A DNA stretch of 49,557 nucleotides from Pseudomonadota bacterium (GCA_023399635.1 JAEWOP010000153.1:1-49557), one strand, 5' to 3'; shown: positions 15,853-24,602, counted from the first letter of the stretch. Translations and numbers: made by a program. Notes: generated by a model from the sequence alone, not told the origin.

Positions 15853-15856
15853 ACAC

Positions 15857-18280
15857 ATGAAGTTCACACTCTCCTGGCTCAAGGATCATCTTGAGACCGA
15901 TGCAACGCTGGAAGAAATCTGCGAGCGCCTGACAGCGATCGGGCTCGAGGTCGAGGATGTCGACGACAAGGCGGCCTACAAGCCATTCGTCATCGCCAAG
16001 GTCGTCTCTGCCGAAAAACACCCTTCGGCTGACCGGCTGAAGGTGCTGATGGTCGATGCCGGCGACGGCAAGCCGGTGCAGGTCGTCTGTGGCGCACCGA
16101 ATGCACGTGCAGGCCTCGTTGGCGCCCTGGCACGGCCTGGAACCTATGTTCCCGGCATCGACGTGACGCTCGCGGTCGGCAATATTCGCGGCATCGAAAG
16201 CCATGGCATGATGTGCTCTGAAAAGGAGCTCGACATGTCGGACAACCACGACGGCATCATCGACTTGGCCGAAGATGCGCCCGTGGGAACGCCGTTTGCC
16301 AGCTATGCCGGCCTTGATGATCCGGTCATCGAGATCAACCTGACGCCAAACCGCCCGGATTGCACATCGATCTATGGCATTGCCCGCGATCTGGCAGCCT
16401 CCGGCCTTGGAACCCTGAAGCAGCACGCCAAGCCGGACTTCAAGACAGAGGGCGAGACTTCCGTCGACCTGAAAATCATCCTCGATGACGAGCGCCTTTG
16501 TCCGGGCTTCGGCCTGCGCCTTGTGCGCAGTGTGAAAAACGGCCCGAGCCCGGTCTGGATGCAGCAGCGGCTGAAGGCGATCGGGCTTCGCCCGATCAAC
16601 GCGCTGGTCGATATCACCAACTACGTGACCTTCGACCAGGGTCGGCCGATGCACGTCTTCGATGCAGCCAAGGTCAAGGGCGGGCTGACCGTCCGTCGCG
16701 CGCTCCAGGGCGAGACGGTCCTGGCGCTCGACCAGCGGGAATACACGCTGACGCCAAACAATGTGGTAATTGCCGACGAGAACGGCGTCGAGTCGATCGG
16801 CGGCGTGATGGGCGGCGAGCATTCGGGCTGCGACGAGAACACCACGGATGTGCTGATCGAATCGGCGCTCTGGGATCCGATCAACATCGCCAAGACCGGC
16901 CGCTCGCTCGGCATCATTACCGATGCGCGCTACCGTTTCGAACGCGGCGTCGATCCGGAATACATGGTTCCGGGGCTGGAGCGCACGACCGAACTGGTCC
17001 TGCAACTGTGCGGCGGCACGGCGGCCGAGGCCAAGATCGTGGGTTACAAAGGATACGAGCCGAAGGTGATCGACTTCCCGACTGCGGAGGTCAAGCGCCT
17101 GACGGGTCTCGACGTCTCGCCGGAGGAAAGCAGAGAAATCCTCGCGCGACTGGGTTTCGGGGTGAAGGGCGAAGGCAGCCGCCTGTCGGTCACCGTGCCC
17201 TCCTGGCGCCCGGACATCGACGGCAAGGCCGACCTCGTGGAAGAGGTCATGCGCATCCATGGCGTAGACCAGATCCTGCCGGAGCCGATCGACAATCTCG
17301 GCTCGGTCAACGGTCGCATCCTGACCACGCTGCAGGTGCGCAGCCGCACGGCCCGCCGGGCCCTGGCTGCGCGAGGCATGCTGGAGGCCGTTACCTGGTC
17401 GTTCATTTCCGAGGATCAGGCGAAACTCTTCGGTGGCGGCGCACCGGCGTTGAAGCTCGCCAACCCGATTGCGTCGGACATGTCCGACATGCGTCCCTCG
17501 CTGCTGCCGGGCCTGCTGACCGCAGCGCAGCGCAACGCCGACAAGGGCTATGGCGACGTTGCGATCTTCGAGGTCTCGGGCACCTACGAGAGCGATGCGC
17601 CGGAAGGTCAGCGCCGCGTTGCCGGCGGTGTTCGCCGCGGAACGGCGTCGATCAACGGCGCCGGTCGCCTCTGGTCGAACGCGGCGAAGGGCGGCGGCAA
17701 GCCGGTCGATGTCTTCGACGCCAAGGCCGATGCGCTCGCCGTACTGGAAGCCTGCGGCCTGCCGATGAGCAATGTCCAGGTCGAGAAGGGCGCGCCGGCC
17801 TGGTACCATCCCGGCCGTTCCGGGACGATCAAGATGGGCCCAAAGGTGGTGCTCGGCTATTTCGGCGAGTTCCATCCCAAGACACTTGGAGCGCTTGATG
17901 TCTCTGGAGCATTGTGCGGCTTCGAAGTCTATCTTGACACCATGCCGGAGCCGAAGAAGAAGGCGACCCGCACCAAGCCGCCGCTGGAGCTTTCGCCTTT
18001 CCAGGTGGTCAAGCGCGACTTCGCCTTCGTGGTCGACAGCACTGTCGAAGCCGGAGCCATCATCAAGGCGGCCACCAGCGCCGACCGCAAGCTGATCACC
18101 GGCGTCAACGTCTTCGATATCTTCGAGGGCGCCTCTCTCGGCGACGGCCGCAAGTCCGTCGCCATCGAAGTGCTGATCCAGCCGGGCGAGCGGACACTCA
18201 CCGACGAAGATTTCGAGGCGCTGACGGCCAAGATCGTCGGCAATGTGGAGAAGACCACGGGCGGCACTCTGCGCGCCTGA
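15857..18280 (+). CDS. pheT: Phenylalanine-tRNA ligase beta subunit
   Basis: 807 residues, full length. An OB-fold tRNA-binding domain covers about 40-150 (VVCGAPNARAGL, GIESHGMMCSEKEL). The B3/B4 editing region (about 215-390) includes RPINALVDITNYVTFDQGRPMHVFDA. The B5 domain lies near 405-480, the catalytic-like core near 490-700, and the C-terminal anticodon-binding FDX-ACB domain at about 712-806 (FQVVKRDFAFVVD). It clears mischarged Tyr-tRNA-Phe and completes the alpha2-beta2 enzyme with PheS. The start is four bases after the intervening gene, with only a weak ribosome site, so translational coupling is likely. Confidence 0.97.
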   Translation: MKFTLSWLKDHLETDATLEEICERLTAIGLEVEDVDDKAAYKPFVIAKVVSAEKHPSADRLKVLMVDAGDGKPVQVVCGAPNARAGLVGALARPGTYVPGIDVTLAVGNIRGIESHGMMCSEKELDMSDNHDGIIDLAEDAPVGTPFASYAGLDDPVIEINLTPNRPDCTSIYGIARDLAASGLGTLKQHAKPDFKTEGETSVDLKIILDDERLCPGFGLRLVRSVKNGPSPVWMQQRLKAIGLRPINALVDITNYVTFDQGRPMHVFDAAKVKGGLTVRRALQGETVLALDQREYTLTPNNVVIADENGVESIGGVMGGEHSGCDENTTDVLIESALWDPINIAKTGRSLGIITDARYRFERGVDPEYMVPGLERTTELVLQLCGGTAAEAKIVGYKGYEPKVIDFPTAEVKRLTGLDVSPEESREILARLGFGVKGEGSRLSVTVPSWRPDIDGKADLVEEVMRIHGVDQILPEPIDNLGSVNGRILTTLQVRSRTARRALAARGMLEAVTWSFISEDQAKLFGGGAPALKLANPIASDMSDMRPSLLPGLLTAAQRNADKGYGDVAIFEVSGTYESDAPEGQRRVAGGVRRGTASINGAGRLWSNAAKGGGKPVDVFDAKADALAVLEACGLPMSNVQVEKGAPAWYHPGRSGTIKMGPKVVLGYFGEFHPKTLGALDVSGALCGFEVYLDTMPEPKKKATRTKPPLELSPFQVVKRDFAFVVDSTVEAGAIIKAATSADRKLITGVNVFDIFEGASLGDGRKSVAIEVLIQPGERTLTDEDFEALTAKIVGNVEKTTGGTLRA

Positions 18281-18311
18281 AAACGGGTGGTGCAGAGCCT
18301 GACTGAAAGAT

Positions 18312-18339
18312 AGCCTGTCCCTTTGGGGGCAGGCTTTTT
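18312..18339 (+). terminator. Intrinsic terminator after pheT
   Basis: AGCCTGTCCC, short loop, GGGGGCAGGCT, then TTTTT (18335-18339), 32 bases after the pheT stop. The stem has one T-G mismatch-type pair. Confidence 0.85.
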
Positions 18340-18351
18340 CATGAGGCGGAG

Positions 18352-18981
18352 ATGCGCAAGCCAAGTTCGATGAAGGGACTGGAAGATCTCGGGCGCGTTA
18401 GATTGTCGAAGAACTTCTTCTTCCGCGACTTCCTGTTTTCCGAGATCGCCGCCACCTACAACATCCCGAACCTGCCCGGCGATCCTGATCTCGCGATCGA
18501 GGCGGGCCGGCGGCTCTGCGAGGAACTGCTGGAGCCGCTGCAAGCAACGTTCGGGCGCCTTCACTTGCGATCCGGCTACCGTTCGGCGGCTGTCAACGAA
18601 TTCGGCAACCGTAACAAGCTCAACTGTTCGACGAACGCTGCCTCCGCGGCCGATCATATCTGGGATATGCGTGATGCAGACGGATGCATGGGTGCGACGG
18701 CCTGCATCGTCATCCCTTGGCTGATCGACAATCATGATAGGGAGGGGGACTGGCAGAAGATGGCATGGTGGATCCATGACCACCTGCCCTATGCCTCGCT
18801 CTGCTTCTTCCGGAAGCTCTGGGCGTTCAACATCCAGTGGCATGAGCGGCCAGTGCGACGGATCATGAGCTATGCCGAGCCGCGCGGCGTTTTGACAAAG
18901 CCGGGAATGGCCAACCACGAGGGCGACCATTCCAGCTTCTATCTCGGCTTTCCAACCTGGGGAGCGTCGGAAACAACCTAA
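18352..18981 (+). CDS. Conserved hypothetical protein, peptidase M15-like
   Basis: 209 residues, soluble, no signal peptide. FRDFLFSEIAATYNIPNLP and LEPLQATFGRLHLRSGYRSAAVN resemble the start of M15 D-Ala-D-Ala carboxypeptidase-type domains, where a phage-endolysin-like helix is followed by the RSGYRS strand. Possible zinc ligands are His and Asp in AADHIWDM and His in NIQWHERP. The His-Asp spacing is not the usual M15 spacing, so activity is uncertain. The C-terminus has a conserved-looking GVLTKPGMANHEGDHSSFY. The start at 18352 follows AGGCGGAG. It ends by overlapping the convergent DUF3072 gene by four bases. Confidence 0.75.
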   Translation: MRKPSSMKGLEDLGRVRLSKNFFFRDFLFSEIAATYNIPNLPGDPDLAIEAGRRLCEELLEPLQATFGRLHLRSGYRSAAVNEFGNRNKLNCSTNAASAADHIWDMRDADGCMGATACIVIPWLIDNHDREGDWQKMAWWIHDHLPYASLCFFRKLWAFNIQWHERPVRRIMSYAEPRGVLTKPGMANHEGDHSSFYLGFPTWGASETT

Positions 18982-19202
18982 AGCTCAAGATTGTCCTTCA
19001 ACGTGTCGATACGCTTTGAAGCCTCGGCTTTCGACAACTCTTCGGAAAACGCCTCCGGTTCGTGCGCCTGCTCCGACAGTGTCTTCAGGTAGGATGTCTG
19101 TGCCCCGGTCATCGGCTCGTCACCAGTGACCCAGTCATCGGGATCCTTCTCCGTGTTCGATTGAGGATCGGGATCCGTTTTCGGATTGTGCTGATCGACC
19201 AT
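18978..19202 (-). CDS. DUF3072 small acidic protein
   Basis: 74 residues from ATG 19202, selected because GCAGGAG stands six bases upstream; two ATGs a few codons earlier (19229, 19223) lack this. The central DPDDWVTGDEPMTGAQTSYLKTLSEQ followed by LSKAEASKRIDTLKD matches the DUF3072 signature, broken here for length: DDWVTGDEPMTGAQ is the key part. The second half resembles the SAP-like helix pair seen in small DNA-associated proteins, but function is unknown. It is soluble and acidic. It ends inside the last codons of the convergent M15-like gene. Confidence 0.85.
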   Translation of the reverse strand: MVDQHNPKTDPDPQSNTEKDPDDWVTGDEPMTGAQTSYLKTLSEQAHEPEAFSEELSKAEASKRIDTLKDNLEL

Positions 19203-19274
19203 GTCAAACTCCTGCGGCAACATGTTCACCTAACGTTCTGATCGTGGAACTGTTCCGAAGGAGCGGTTCGGGCT

Positions 19275-19499
19275 TCAAGCGGAGCCCCGCTGCGGCTTCT
19301 CGATCTGTTCTCGCACCTCTTCCTTCAACTGTTGCCGGTTGTTGCCTTCGGAGAGATTCTGGCGCGCCCGTTCTACCTCGGCATCGTCAGCGCTCAATAG
19401 CTTGCCGCTGTCGTCCGGAATGCCGCCACCCGTCTGGGCGATCGTGTCGTTGCGCGGGCGGTCGTTCAGGCCATCGGTGATCTTCTTGTCGTCGTCCAT
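19275..19499 (-). CDS. Small acidic hydrophilic protein, 74 aa, unknown function
   Basis: Start ATG 19499 follows AGGAGG with seven bases spacing; the longer open frame upstream lacks a ribosome site and overlaps a hairpin. The sequence MDDDKKITDGLNDRPRNDTI, GGGIPDDSGKLLSADDAE and ENLSEGNNRQQ-like tail contains no hydrophobic core and is probably disordered with a helical C-terminus (LKEEVREQIEKPQRG). No family is recognised. It lies 72 bases upstream of the DUF3072 gene on the same strand, so the two may form one stress-type transcript. That link is inference. Confidence 0.75.
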   Translation of the reverse strand: MDDDKKITDGLNDRPRNDTIAQTGGGIPDDSGKLLSADDAEVERARQNLSEGNNRQQLKEEVREQIEKPQRGSA

Positions 19500-19532
19500 T
19501 GTCTGCCTCCTGTTTCTGAAGACAGAACAAGC

Positions 19533-19559
19533 AGCGCCGCCGTTTGTGCCAGCGGCGCT
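19533..19559 (-). terminator. Hairpin after the aldo/keto reductase operon
   Basis: AGCGCCGC and GCGGCGCT form a perfect eight-base stem around an 11-base loop, 17 bases after the stop at 19576 in the minus direction. The following GCTTGTTCTG is a weak T-tract, so termination may be incomplete. Confidence 0.5.
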
Positions 19560-19575
19560 TTGAAAGCATGTCATC

Positions 19576-20568
19576 TTAACGGTTGGTCATGGCAGCAACC
19601 GCGTCCGAGTAGCGCTTGCCGGAGAACTTCTCCGGCGAAAGAAGCTCGCCTAGCGTCCTGACTTCTTCGTCGGTGAGATTAATCTCAGTCGCTGCGATGT
19701 TCTGTTCCAGGTGCGGGATCTTGCGCGCTCCCGGGATCGGCACGATGAAATCGCCGCGATGCAGAACCCAGGCGAGCGCAAGCTGGGCGGCGGTAACGCC
19801 CTTCTCCCTGGCCATCTCCTCCAGGAGCTTCACCAACGATGCATTGGCGGCCATGTTTTCGGCGGTGAAACGTGGCAGCGTGGTGCGGAAATCGTCGGCG
19901 CTGAAATCCTCCGGCTTCTGCACCTTGCCGGTGAGGAAGCCTCGGCCGAGCGGCGAGAAGGGGACAAAGCCGATGCCAAGCTCCCGGCAGGTGTCGAGGA
20001 TCGCCCCTTCCGGATCACGCGTCCACAGCGAATATTCGCTCTGCAGCGCCGAGACCGGATGAACCGCATGCGCCCGGCGCAACGTTGCAGCGCTCGCTTC
20101 CGAAAGGCCGATCGCGCGCACCTTGCCCTCCCGCACCAGATCGGCCATGGCGCCAACGGTATCCTCGATCGGCACGGCCGGGTCGACGCGGTGCTGGTAG
20201 AAGAGATCGATGACGTCAACGCCGAGCCGCTTCAGCGAAGCTTCCGCGACCTCGCGCACATGCTCCGGCCGGCTGTCGGTGCCGGAGGGGCGGGCGGCCT
20301 TCGCCTCATCCCCGATGGTGAAACCGAATTTGGTGGCGATGATAACCTTGTCACGGAAGGGCTTCAGCCCCTTGCCGACCAGGATCTCGTTTGCGAAGGG
20401 GCCGTAGACTTCTGCCGTATCAAAGAAGTTGACACCGAGTTCCACCGCGCGGTGCAGGGTACGGATGGCATCGGCTTCTTCCTGGCCGCCGTAGCCGTGG
20501 CTCATGCCCATGCACCCAAGGCCGATGGCGGAAACGGTGAGATGCGGTCCAAGCTGTCTCGTCTTCAT
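19576..20568 (-). CDS. Aldo/keto reductase (AKR13-like)
   Basis: 330 residues forming one TIM barrel. The catalytic tetrad is readable: Asp and Tyr in NFFDTAEVYGPFANE, Lys in VIIATKFGF, His in DLFYQHRVDP. The NADPH-binding end is IPIPGARKIPHLEQN-like (VPIPGARKIPHLEQN). GLGCMGMSHGYG near the N-terminus is typical of the YakC/AKR13 group. These enzymes reduce aldehydes and ketones with NADPH in the cytoplasm. It is the last gene of a three-gene minus-strand run, 14 bases after the GNAT gene, and is followed by a hairpin. Confidence 0.94.
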   Translation of the reverse strand: MKTRQLGPHLTVSAIGLGCMGMSHGYGGQEEADAIRTLHRAVELGVNFFDTAEVYGPFANEILVGKGLKPFRDKVIIATKFGFTIGDEAKAARPSGTDSRPEHVREVAEASLKRLGVDVIDLFYQHRVDPAVPIEDTVGAMADLVREGKVRAIGLSEASAATLRRAHAVHPVSALQSEYSLWTRDPEGAILDTCRELGIGFVPFSPLGRGFLTGKVQKPEDFSADDFRTTLPRFTAENMAANASLVKLLEEMAREKGVTAAQLALAWVLHRGDFIVPIPGARKIPHLEQNIAATEINLTDEEVRTLGELLSPEKFSGKRYSDAVAAMTNR

Positions 20569-20582
20569 GACATGCTCCTCGG

Positions 20583-21038
20583 CTAGAATTCGATGCGGTA
20601 GCGGATGTGGCCGTCGCTCGTCACGTAGCTGTCGTAGAGCTTCCGGGCGGTTTTGTTGTCCTGAGCAGTATGCCAGTACAGGCGGGACCAGCCGTTCTTG
20701 CGGCAGAGGGAAACGAGGTCATCCAGGAGAGCGCGACCGACGCCCCGCCCGCGCACCGCTGCATCGACGAACAGATCCTCCAGATAGCAGTCCAGATTGG
20801 CGATCCACGTCCCTTCATGGGTCAGCGACAGGCTGAAGCCCACAACTTCCCCGTCCAGTTCGGCCACCCGCATGAAGATGGCCGACTGGTCGCTCAGCGC
20901 CTTCTGCCAAGTCGCGTCGGTGATCGCCGGATCGAGCGTGAGCTCGTAGAAGGTAAGGTAGTCTGACCAGAGCTTGCGCCAACGGGCTTCGTCATCCGGT
21001 CTTGCCGATCGAACCACGACCGAATTTCCGTCGGACAT
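20583..21038 (-). CDS. GNAT family N-acetyltransferase
   Basis: 151 residues. Motif A is FVDAAVRGRGVGRALLDDLVSLCR, with the R-x-x-G-x-G loop as RGRGVG; the C-terminal RLYWHTAQDNKTARKLYDSY matches the strand-helix that closes the GNAT fold. Such single-domain enzymes often acetylate amino acids, diamines or protein N-termini. The ATG at 21038 lies two bases after the stop of the upstream aldo/keto reductase, and its own stop is 14 bases from the next one, so it is surely translated within that operon. The substrate is unknown. Confidence 0.9.
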   Translation of the reverse strand: MSDGNSVVVRSARPDDEARWRKLWSDYLTFYELTLDPAITDATWQKALSDQSAIFMRVAELDGEVVGFSLSLTHEGTWIANLDCYLEDLFVDAAVRGRGVGRALLDDLVSLCRKNGWSRLYWHTAQDNKTARKLYDSYVTSDGHIRYRIEF

Positions 21039-21040
21039 GA

Positions 21041-21991
21041 TCAGGCTCCCGCCCGGTCGAGAAGCGCCATCTGATCATCCGAAAGCTCGACTTCGGCGGC
21101 GCGCATCATCGTTTCCAGTTGCGAGAGGCTGGTTGCACTTGCAATCGGTGCGGTCAAAGCCGGCTTTCGGAGCAGCCAGGCGAGTGCGATCGTCGCTGGC
21201 GCTACATCCGCCTCGACGGCAATCTCATCAAGTGCATCGAGGATGCGGAAGCCCTTGTCGTTCAGGTAGTCACCAACCCTGTAGCCGCGTGAAGAACCTT
21301 CCGTGTCCTCCTTCGATCTGTACTTGCCGGTGAGGAAGCCGGCGGCGAGCGCGTAGTAGCTGATGACGCCGATCTCTTCGCGGAGGCAGAGTTCCGCCAG
21401 CGGGCCCTCGAACCGGTCCCGGGTGTAGAGGTTATACTCGGGCTGAACGACATCATAGCGCGGCATTCCGTGCTGGCTGGCCACATCCAGCGAGGCCTGC
21501 AACTGTACGGCGTCGAAGTTGGAGCAGCCCATGGCGCGGATCTTCCCCTGCTCCTTCAGCCGAGCAAAGGCGCCAAGCGTTTCCTCGTGCGCCACCTCGT
21601 CATCCGGCTTATGGGAAAGATAGAGGTCGATGTAATCGGTGCCGAGACGCTTGAGCGATGCCTCCACCGCCTCAGCGATCCAACGTGCAGAAAGGCCTGT
21701 CTTCTGTTCGCGGTTGTCGAAGCCAACTTTGGTGACGATCACCGCTTTGTCGCGCGCCACATGGCCACGTTTCAGCCATTTGCCGATGATCTCTTCGCTT
21801 TCGCCGCCGACATGGCCATCCACCCAGGCGGAGTAGACGTCGGCGGTATCGATGCAGTTGAAACCGGCGTCGAAGAACCGGTCGAGGAGGTCGAAGGATG
21901 TCTTCTCGTCGGCGGTCCAGCCGAAGACATTGCCGCCGAAGACGATCGGCGCGATGGATAGACCGGTCCGGCCGAGGGCTCGCTGTTGCAT
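21041..21991 (-). CDS. Aldo/keto reductase
   Basis: 316 residues from ATG 21991 (MQQRALGRTGLSIAPIVFGG), chosen over the open-frame start at 22048 because ACGGAGATCCC stands directly upstream. The tetrad is Asp/Tyr in NCIDTADVYSAW, Lys in VIVTKVGF and His in LYLSHKPDD. APIASATSLSQLE is the cofactor-binding tail. It belongs to the general oxidoreductase AKR group, different from the AKR13-type paralogue two genes downstream. It heads the operon AKR-GNAT-AKR. Substrate unknown. Confidence 0.94.
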   Translation of the reverse strand: MQQRALGRTGLSIAPIVFGGNVFGWTADEKTSFDLLDRFFDAGFNCIDTADVYSAWVDGHVGGESEEIIGKWLKRGHVARDKAVIVTKVGFDNREQKTGLSARWIAEAVEASLKRLGTDYIDLYLSHKPDDEVAHEETLGAFARLKEQGKIRAMGCSNFDAVQLQASLDVASQHGMPRYDVVQPEYNLYTRDRFEGPLAELCLREEIGVISYYALAAGFLTGKYRSKEDTEGSSRGYRVGDYLNDKGFRILDALDEIAVEADVAPATIALAWLLRKPALTAPIASATSLSQLETMMRAAEVELSDDQMALLDRAGA

Positions 21992-22153
21992 GGGATCTCC
22001 GTGAGGGGGTGTGGTGTGTGAGCGCAAATTGTAGGGCGATGGCGGCATCTGTCAAAGAAGATTGAAGCCGTACCGTTCTGCCGGCTTCGTCCGTTGCATC
22101 GTCGATGGGTCACCCATATGGTGCCGCGACATTTCAGGAAAGGGAGGTTTGCC

Positions 22154-23140
22154 ATGTTGCGTTTTGGGGTTCTTTCGACAGCAAAGATCGGTCGGGAACT
22201 CGTCGTTCCTGCGATACAGGACGCTGAAAATTGCGTCGTGACAGCAGTCGCAAGCCGTGACCTCACCAAAGCCCGCGCCATGGCCGACCGCTTTTCCGTG
22301 CCACATGCCTTTGGCTCCTATGAGGAGATGTTGGCCTCGGATCTGATCGATGCCGTCTACATTCCGCTGCCGACGAGCCAGCATGTGGAATGGTCGGTCA
22401 AGGCGGCCGATGCCGGCAAGCACGTGCTGTCGGAAAAGCCGATTGCCCTGAAGGCCGAAGAGATCGAGACACTGATCGCCGCCCGTGATCGCAACAAGGT
22501 GCTGATCTCGGAAGCCTTCATGGTGACCTATGCGCCGGTCTGGCTGAAGGTTCGCGAACTGCTTTCCGAGGGCGCTATCGGCCGATTGCGCCACGTCCAG
22601 GGCGCCTTCACCTACTTCAACCGCGACGCCGGCAACATGCGCAATATCCCCGAACTCGGTGGCGGTGCGCTGCCGGATATCGGTGTCTATCCGACGATTA
22701 CCACACGCTTTGCGACCGGTCGGGAGCCGCTGCGCGTGCAGGCGGTGACCGAGCGCGACGCCGAGTTCGGCACGGACATCTATTCGAGCGTGAAGGCCGA
22801 TTTCGGCGACTTCGAGATGAGCTTCTATGTCGCGACGCAAATGGCCAACCGGCAGGTGATGGTCTTCCACGGCACCGAAGGTTTCATTGAAGTGAAGTCT
22901 CCGTTCAACGCCGACCGCTGGGGCGCCGAAGAGATCGAGCTCACCAACCAGAAACATTCGCAATCGCAGATCTTCCGTTTCCAGGACAGCCGCCAGTACC
23001 GACGACAAGCGGAGACTTTTGCGCGCGCCGTGGCGGGGGAGAAGGTGGAAGTGGTGACGCTTGAGAATTCGCTGAAGAACCAGAAGTTCATCGACGCGAT
23101 CTACCGCGCAAGCGAGCATGATGGCTGGGAGACTGTCTGA
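22154..23140 (+). CDS. Gfo/Idh/MocA family oxidoreductase
   Basis: 328 residues from ATG 22154, with GGGAGG six bases upstream. The N-terminal Rossmann fold begins FGVLSTAKIGRELVVPAI, and VLSEKPIAL contains the EKP catalytic-lysine motif of the family at about residue 95. The C-terminal alpha/beta domain has GGGALPDIGVYP, holding the conserved Asp. These enzymes are NAD(P)-dependent dehydrogenases of sugars, inositols or related diols. The exact substrate is not clear; it resembles members annotated as xylose or trans-1,2-dihydrodiol dehydrogenase. It diverges from the AKR operon and is convergent with gtrA. Confidence 0.92.
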   Translation: MLRFGVLSTAKIGRELVVPAIQDAENCVVTAVASRDLTKARAMADRFSVPHAFGSYEEMLASDLIDAVYIPLPTSQHVEWSVKAADAGKHVLSEKPIALKAEEIETLIAARDRNKVLISEAFMVTYAPVWLKVRELLSEGAIGRLRHVQGAFTYFNRDAGNMRNIPELGGGALPDIGVYPTITTRFATGREPLRVQAVTERDAEFGTDIYSSVKADFGDFEMSFYVATQMANRQVMVFHGTEGFIEVKSPFNADRWGAEEIELTNQKHSQSQIFRFQDSRQYRRQAETFARAVAGEKVEVVTLENSLKNQKFIDAIYRASEHDGWETV

Positions 23141-23143
23141 CTT

Positions 23144-23515
23144 CTACCGCCGAAAGACGAAGCGGGAATAGCCGAAGAAGCTGTAGGCCATGGCGGCAAG
23201 CGATGCGAACACGATTGCCGCCATCGGCTGGACCGGCAGCCGCGACATCATGACAGCGTAGATCCCGTAGTTCAGGAGCGCGGCAGTGACGCCGACCGCC
23301 CAATAGCGGAACCCTTCGACGGCTAGAGACGCCGAGGAGCGGCCGAAGGTGAAGCTGCGGTTGAGGAACCAGGTTGCTGCCATGGCCGCCATGATCGCGG
23401 GGATGCGAGCGGCGAGTGGACCGGCCGGCGTCAGAACAAGGAAAAGGTGCGTCAGCCCGGCATCGATGGCAAAACCCGTCCCGCCGGAAAAGACGAACCA
23501 GGCAAGCTTCTTCAT
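23144..23515 (-). CDS. GtrA family membrane protein (putative lipid-linked sugar flippase)
   Basis: 123 residues from ATG 23515; the longer open frame lies inside the glycosyltransferase gene. Four membrane helices are visible (WFVFSGGTGFAIDAGLTHLF, IPAIMAAMAATWFLNRSF, YWAVGVTAALLNYGIYAV, AAIVFASLAAMAYSFFGY). TWFLNRSFTF and the closing SFFGYSRFVFRR are the hallmark of GtrA. Members are thought to flip polyprenyl-phosphate sugars. The ATG overlaps the glycosyltransferase stop as ATGA, so the two are translationally coupled. Confidence 0.93.
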   Translation of the reverse strand: MKKLAWFVFSGGTGFAIDAGLTHLFLVLTPAGPLAARIPAIMAAMAATWFLNRSFTFGRSSASLAVEGFRYWAVGVTAALLNYGIYAVMMSRLPVQPMAAIVFASLAAMAYSFFGYSRFVFRR

Positions 23516-24504
23516 GCGGCGTCGGCGACCTGCGGTGTCTTGGACTCCAGTCCTGTGCCGGAATATCCCGTCGTGCTGCCGAGCGCCGGCATGCTCATGT
23601 AATGCAGCCGGAGCTGCTCGTTTCGGGCCCGGGAAACCGAGTCGAGGATCAGGCCGGCGGTGAAGACGAGGAGCGACACCATCATCAGAGCCATGGACAA
23701 GACCCATGTCGGCATGCGCGAGACGAGCCCCGTCTCAAAATACTCTGCCAGGACCGGCAACATGAAGCCGATGCTGCTTGCCATCACCGCACCGCTGATC
23801 ATGCCGAAAAAGGCGAAGGGGCGCGTCTCCTTCATCAGCATCGCAAACATCCAGAGTATTTTTGCGCCGTCTCCGAAGGTCGACAGCTTCGAATGAGAGC
23901 CTTCCGGTCGCCGGCCGTAATGCAGCTCGATTTCGCTCACAGGCAGTTTCAGCCGTGACGCGTGGACCGACATCTCCGTCTCGATTTCGAAACCGCCTGA
24001 GACGGCAGGGAAGCTCTTGACGAAGCGGCGCGAAAAGGCGCGGTAGCCGGAGAAAATATCGGTGAAATCGCGGCCAAAGATCGTTCGGTAAAGCAGGTTG
24101 AAGACCCGGTTGCCTGCGGCGTGTCCATTGCGGCCAGCGTCCAGAAGAACGCCGCGACGGGTGCCGACCACCATGTCGGAGCGCTCGGTCAGCAGAGTGC
24201 GGACAAGTTCTTCCGCGTCTGCAGGTGCGTAGGTGCCATCGCCGTCGGCCATGATGTAGATATCGGCATCGATATCGGCAAACATCCGCCGGACGACGTG
24301 ACCCTTTCCCTGTCGACGTTCGCGAACCACGTGCGCGCCGGCAAGGATCGCCTTGAGTGCCGTCCCGTCTGTTGAATTGTTGTCGTAGACGTAGATCCTG
24401 GCCTCAGGCAGCAGCTCGCGAAATCCCCGTACGACCGCGTCTATGGTGGCGGCCTCGTTATAGCAGGGCAGCAGGATCGCAATCTCGAGCGGCTTGGTGA
24501 CCAT
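23512..24504 (-). CDS. Family 2 glycosyltransferase, DPM1/GtrB-like
   Basis: 330 residues. The GT-A fold opens with IAILLPCYNEAATIDAVV, followed by VYDNNSTDGT and the metal-binding DxD site in IMADGDGTYAPAD. VVGTRRG and FTDIFSGYRAFSRRFVKSF match enzymes that make polyprenyl-phosphate sugars. Two C-terminal membrane helices (about 230-255 and 265-300) anchor it to the inner membrane, as in GtrB. It likely links a nucleotide sugar to undecaprenyl phosphate, which the coupled GtrA would flip. The divergent GT-C-like protein at 24603 is a plausible user of the product. Confidence 0.94.
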   Translation of the reverse strand: MVTKPLEIAILLPCYNEAATIDAVVRGFRELLPEARIYVYDNNSTDGTALKAILAGAHVVRERRQGKGHVVRRMFADIDADIYIMADGDGTYAPADAEELVRTLLTERSDMVVGTRRGVLLDAGRNGHAAGNRVFNLLYRTIFGRDFTDIFSGYRAFSRRFVKSFPAVSGGFEIETEMSVHASRLKLPVSEIELHYGRRPEGSHSKLSTFGDGAKILWMFAMLMKETRPFAFFGMISGAVMASSIGFMLPVLAEYFETGLVSRMPTWVLSMALMMVSLLVFTAGLILDSVSRARNEQLRLHYMSMPALGSTTGYSGTGLESKTPQVADAA

Positions 24505-24602
24505 GGCGGATACTCGCTACTAAGCACCAGCACGGATCTGCGGCGCCCACGCTTTACTATTTCTTCGGAAGGTTAAGGCTAGGTTTCAGCCACCGAAATA
24601 CG

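Noticed and set aside
15743..18364. Long open frame (873 aa) on the minus strand opposite pheT
   Set aside because: It is the antisense shadow of pheT. The protein is full of R, A, H and D repeats without motifs, while the plus strand encodes a complete PheT.
18978..19499. Toxin-antitoxin pair
   Set aside because: Both proteins are small and acidic, spaced 72 bases apart and without any toxin fold; one matches DUF3072.
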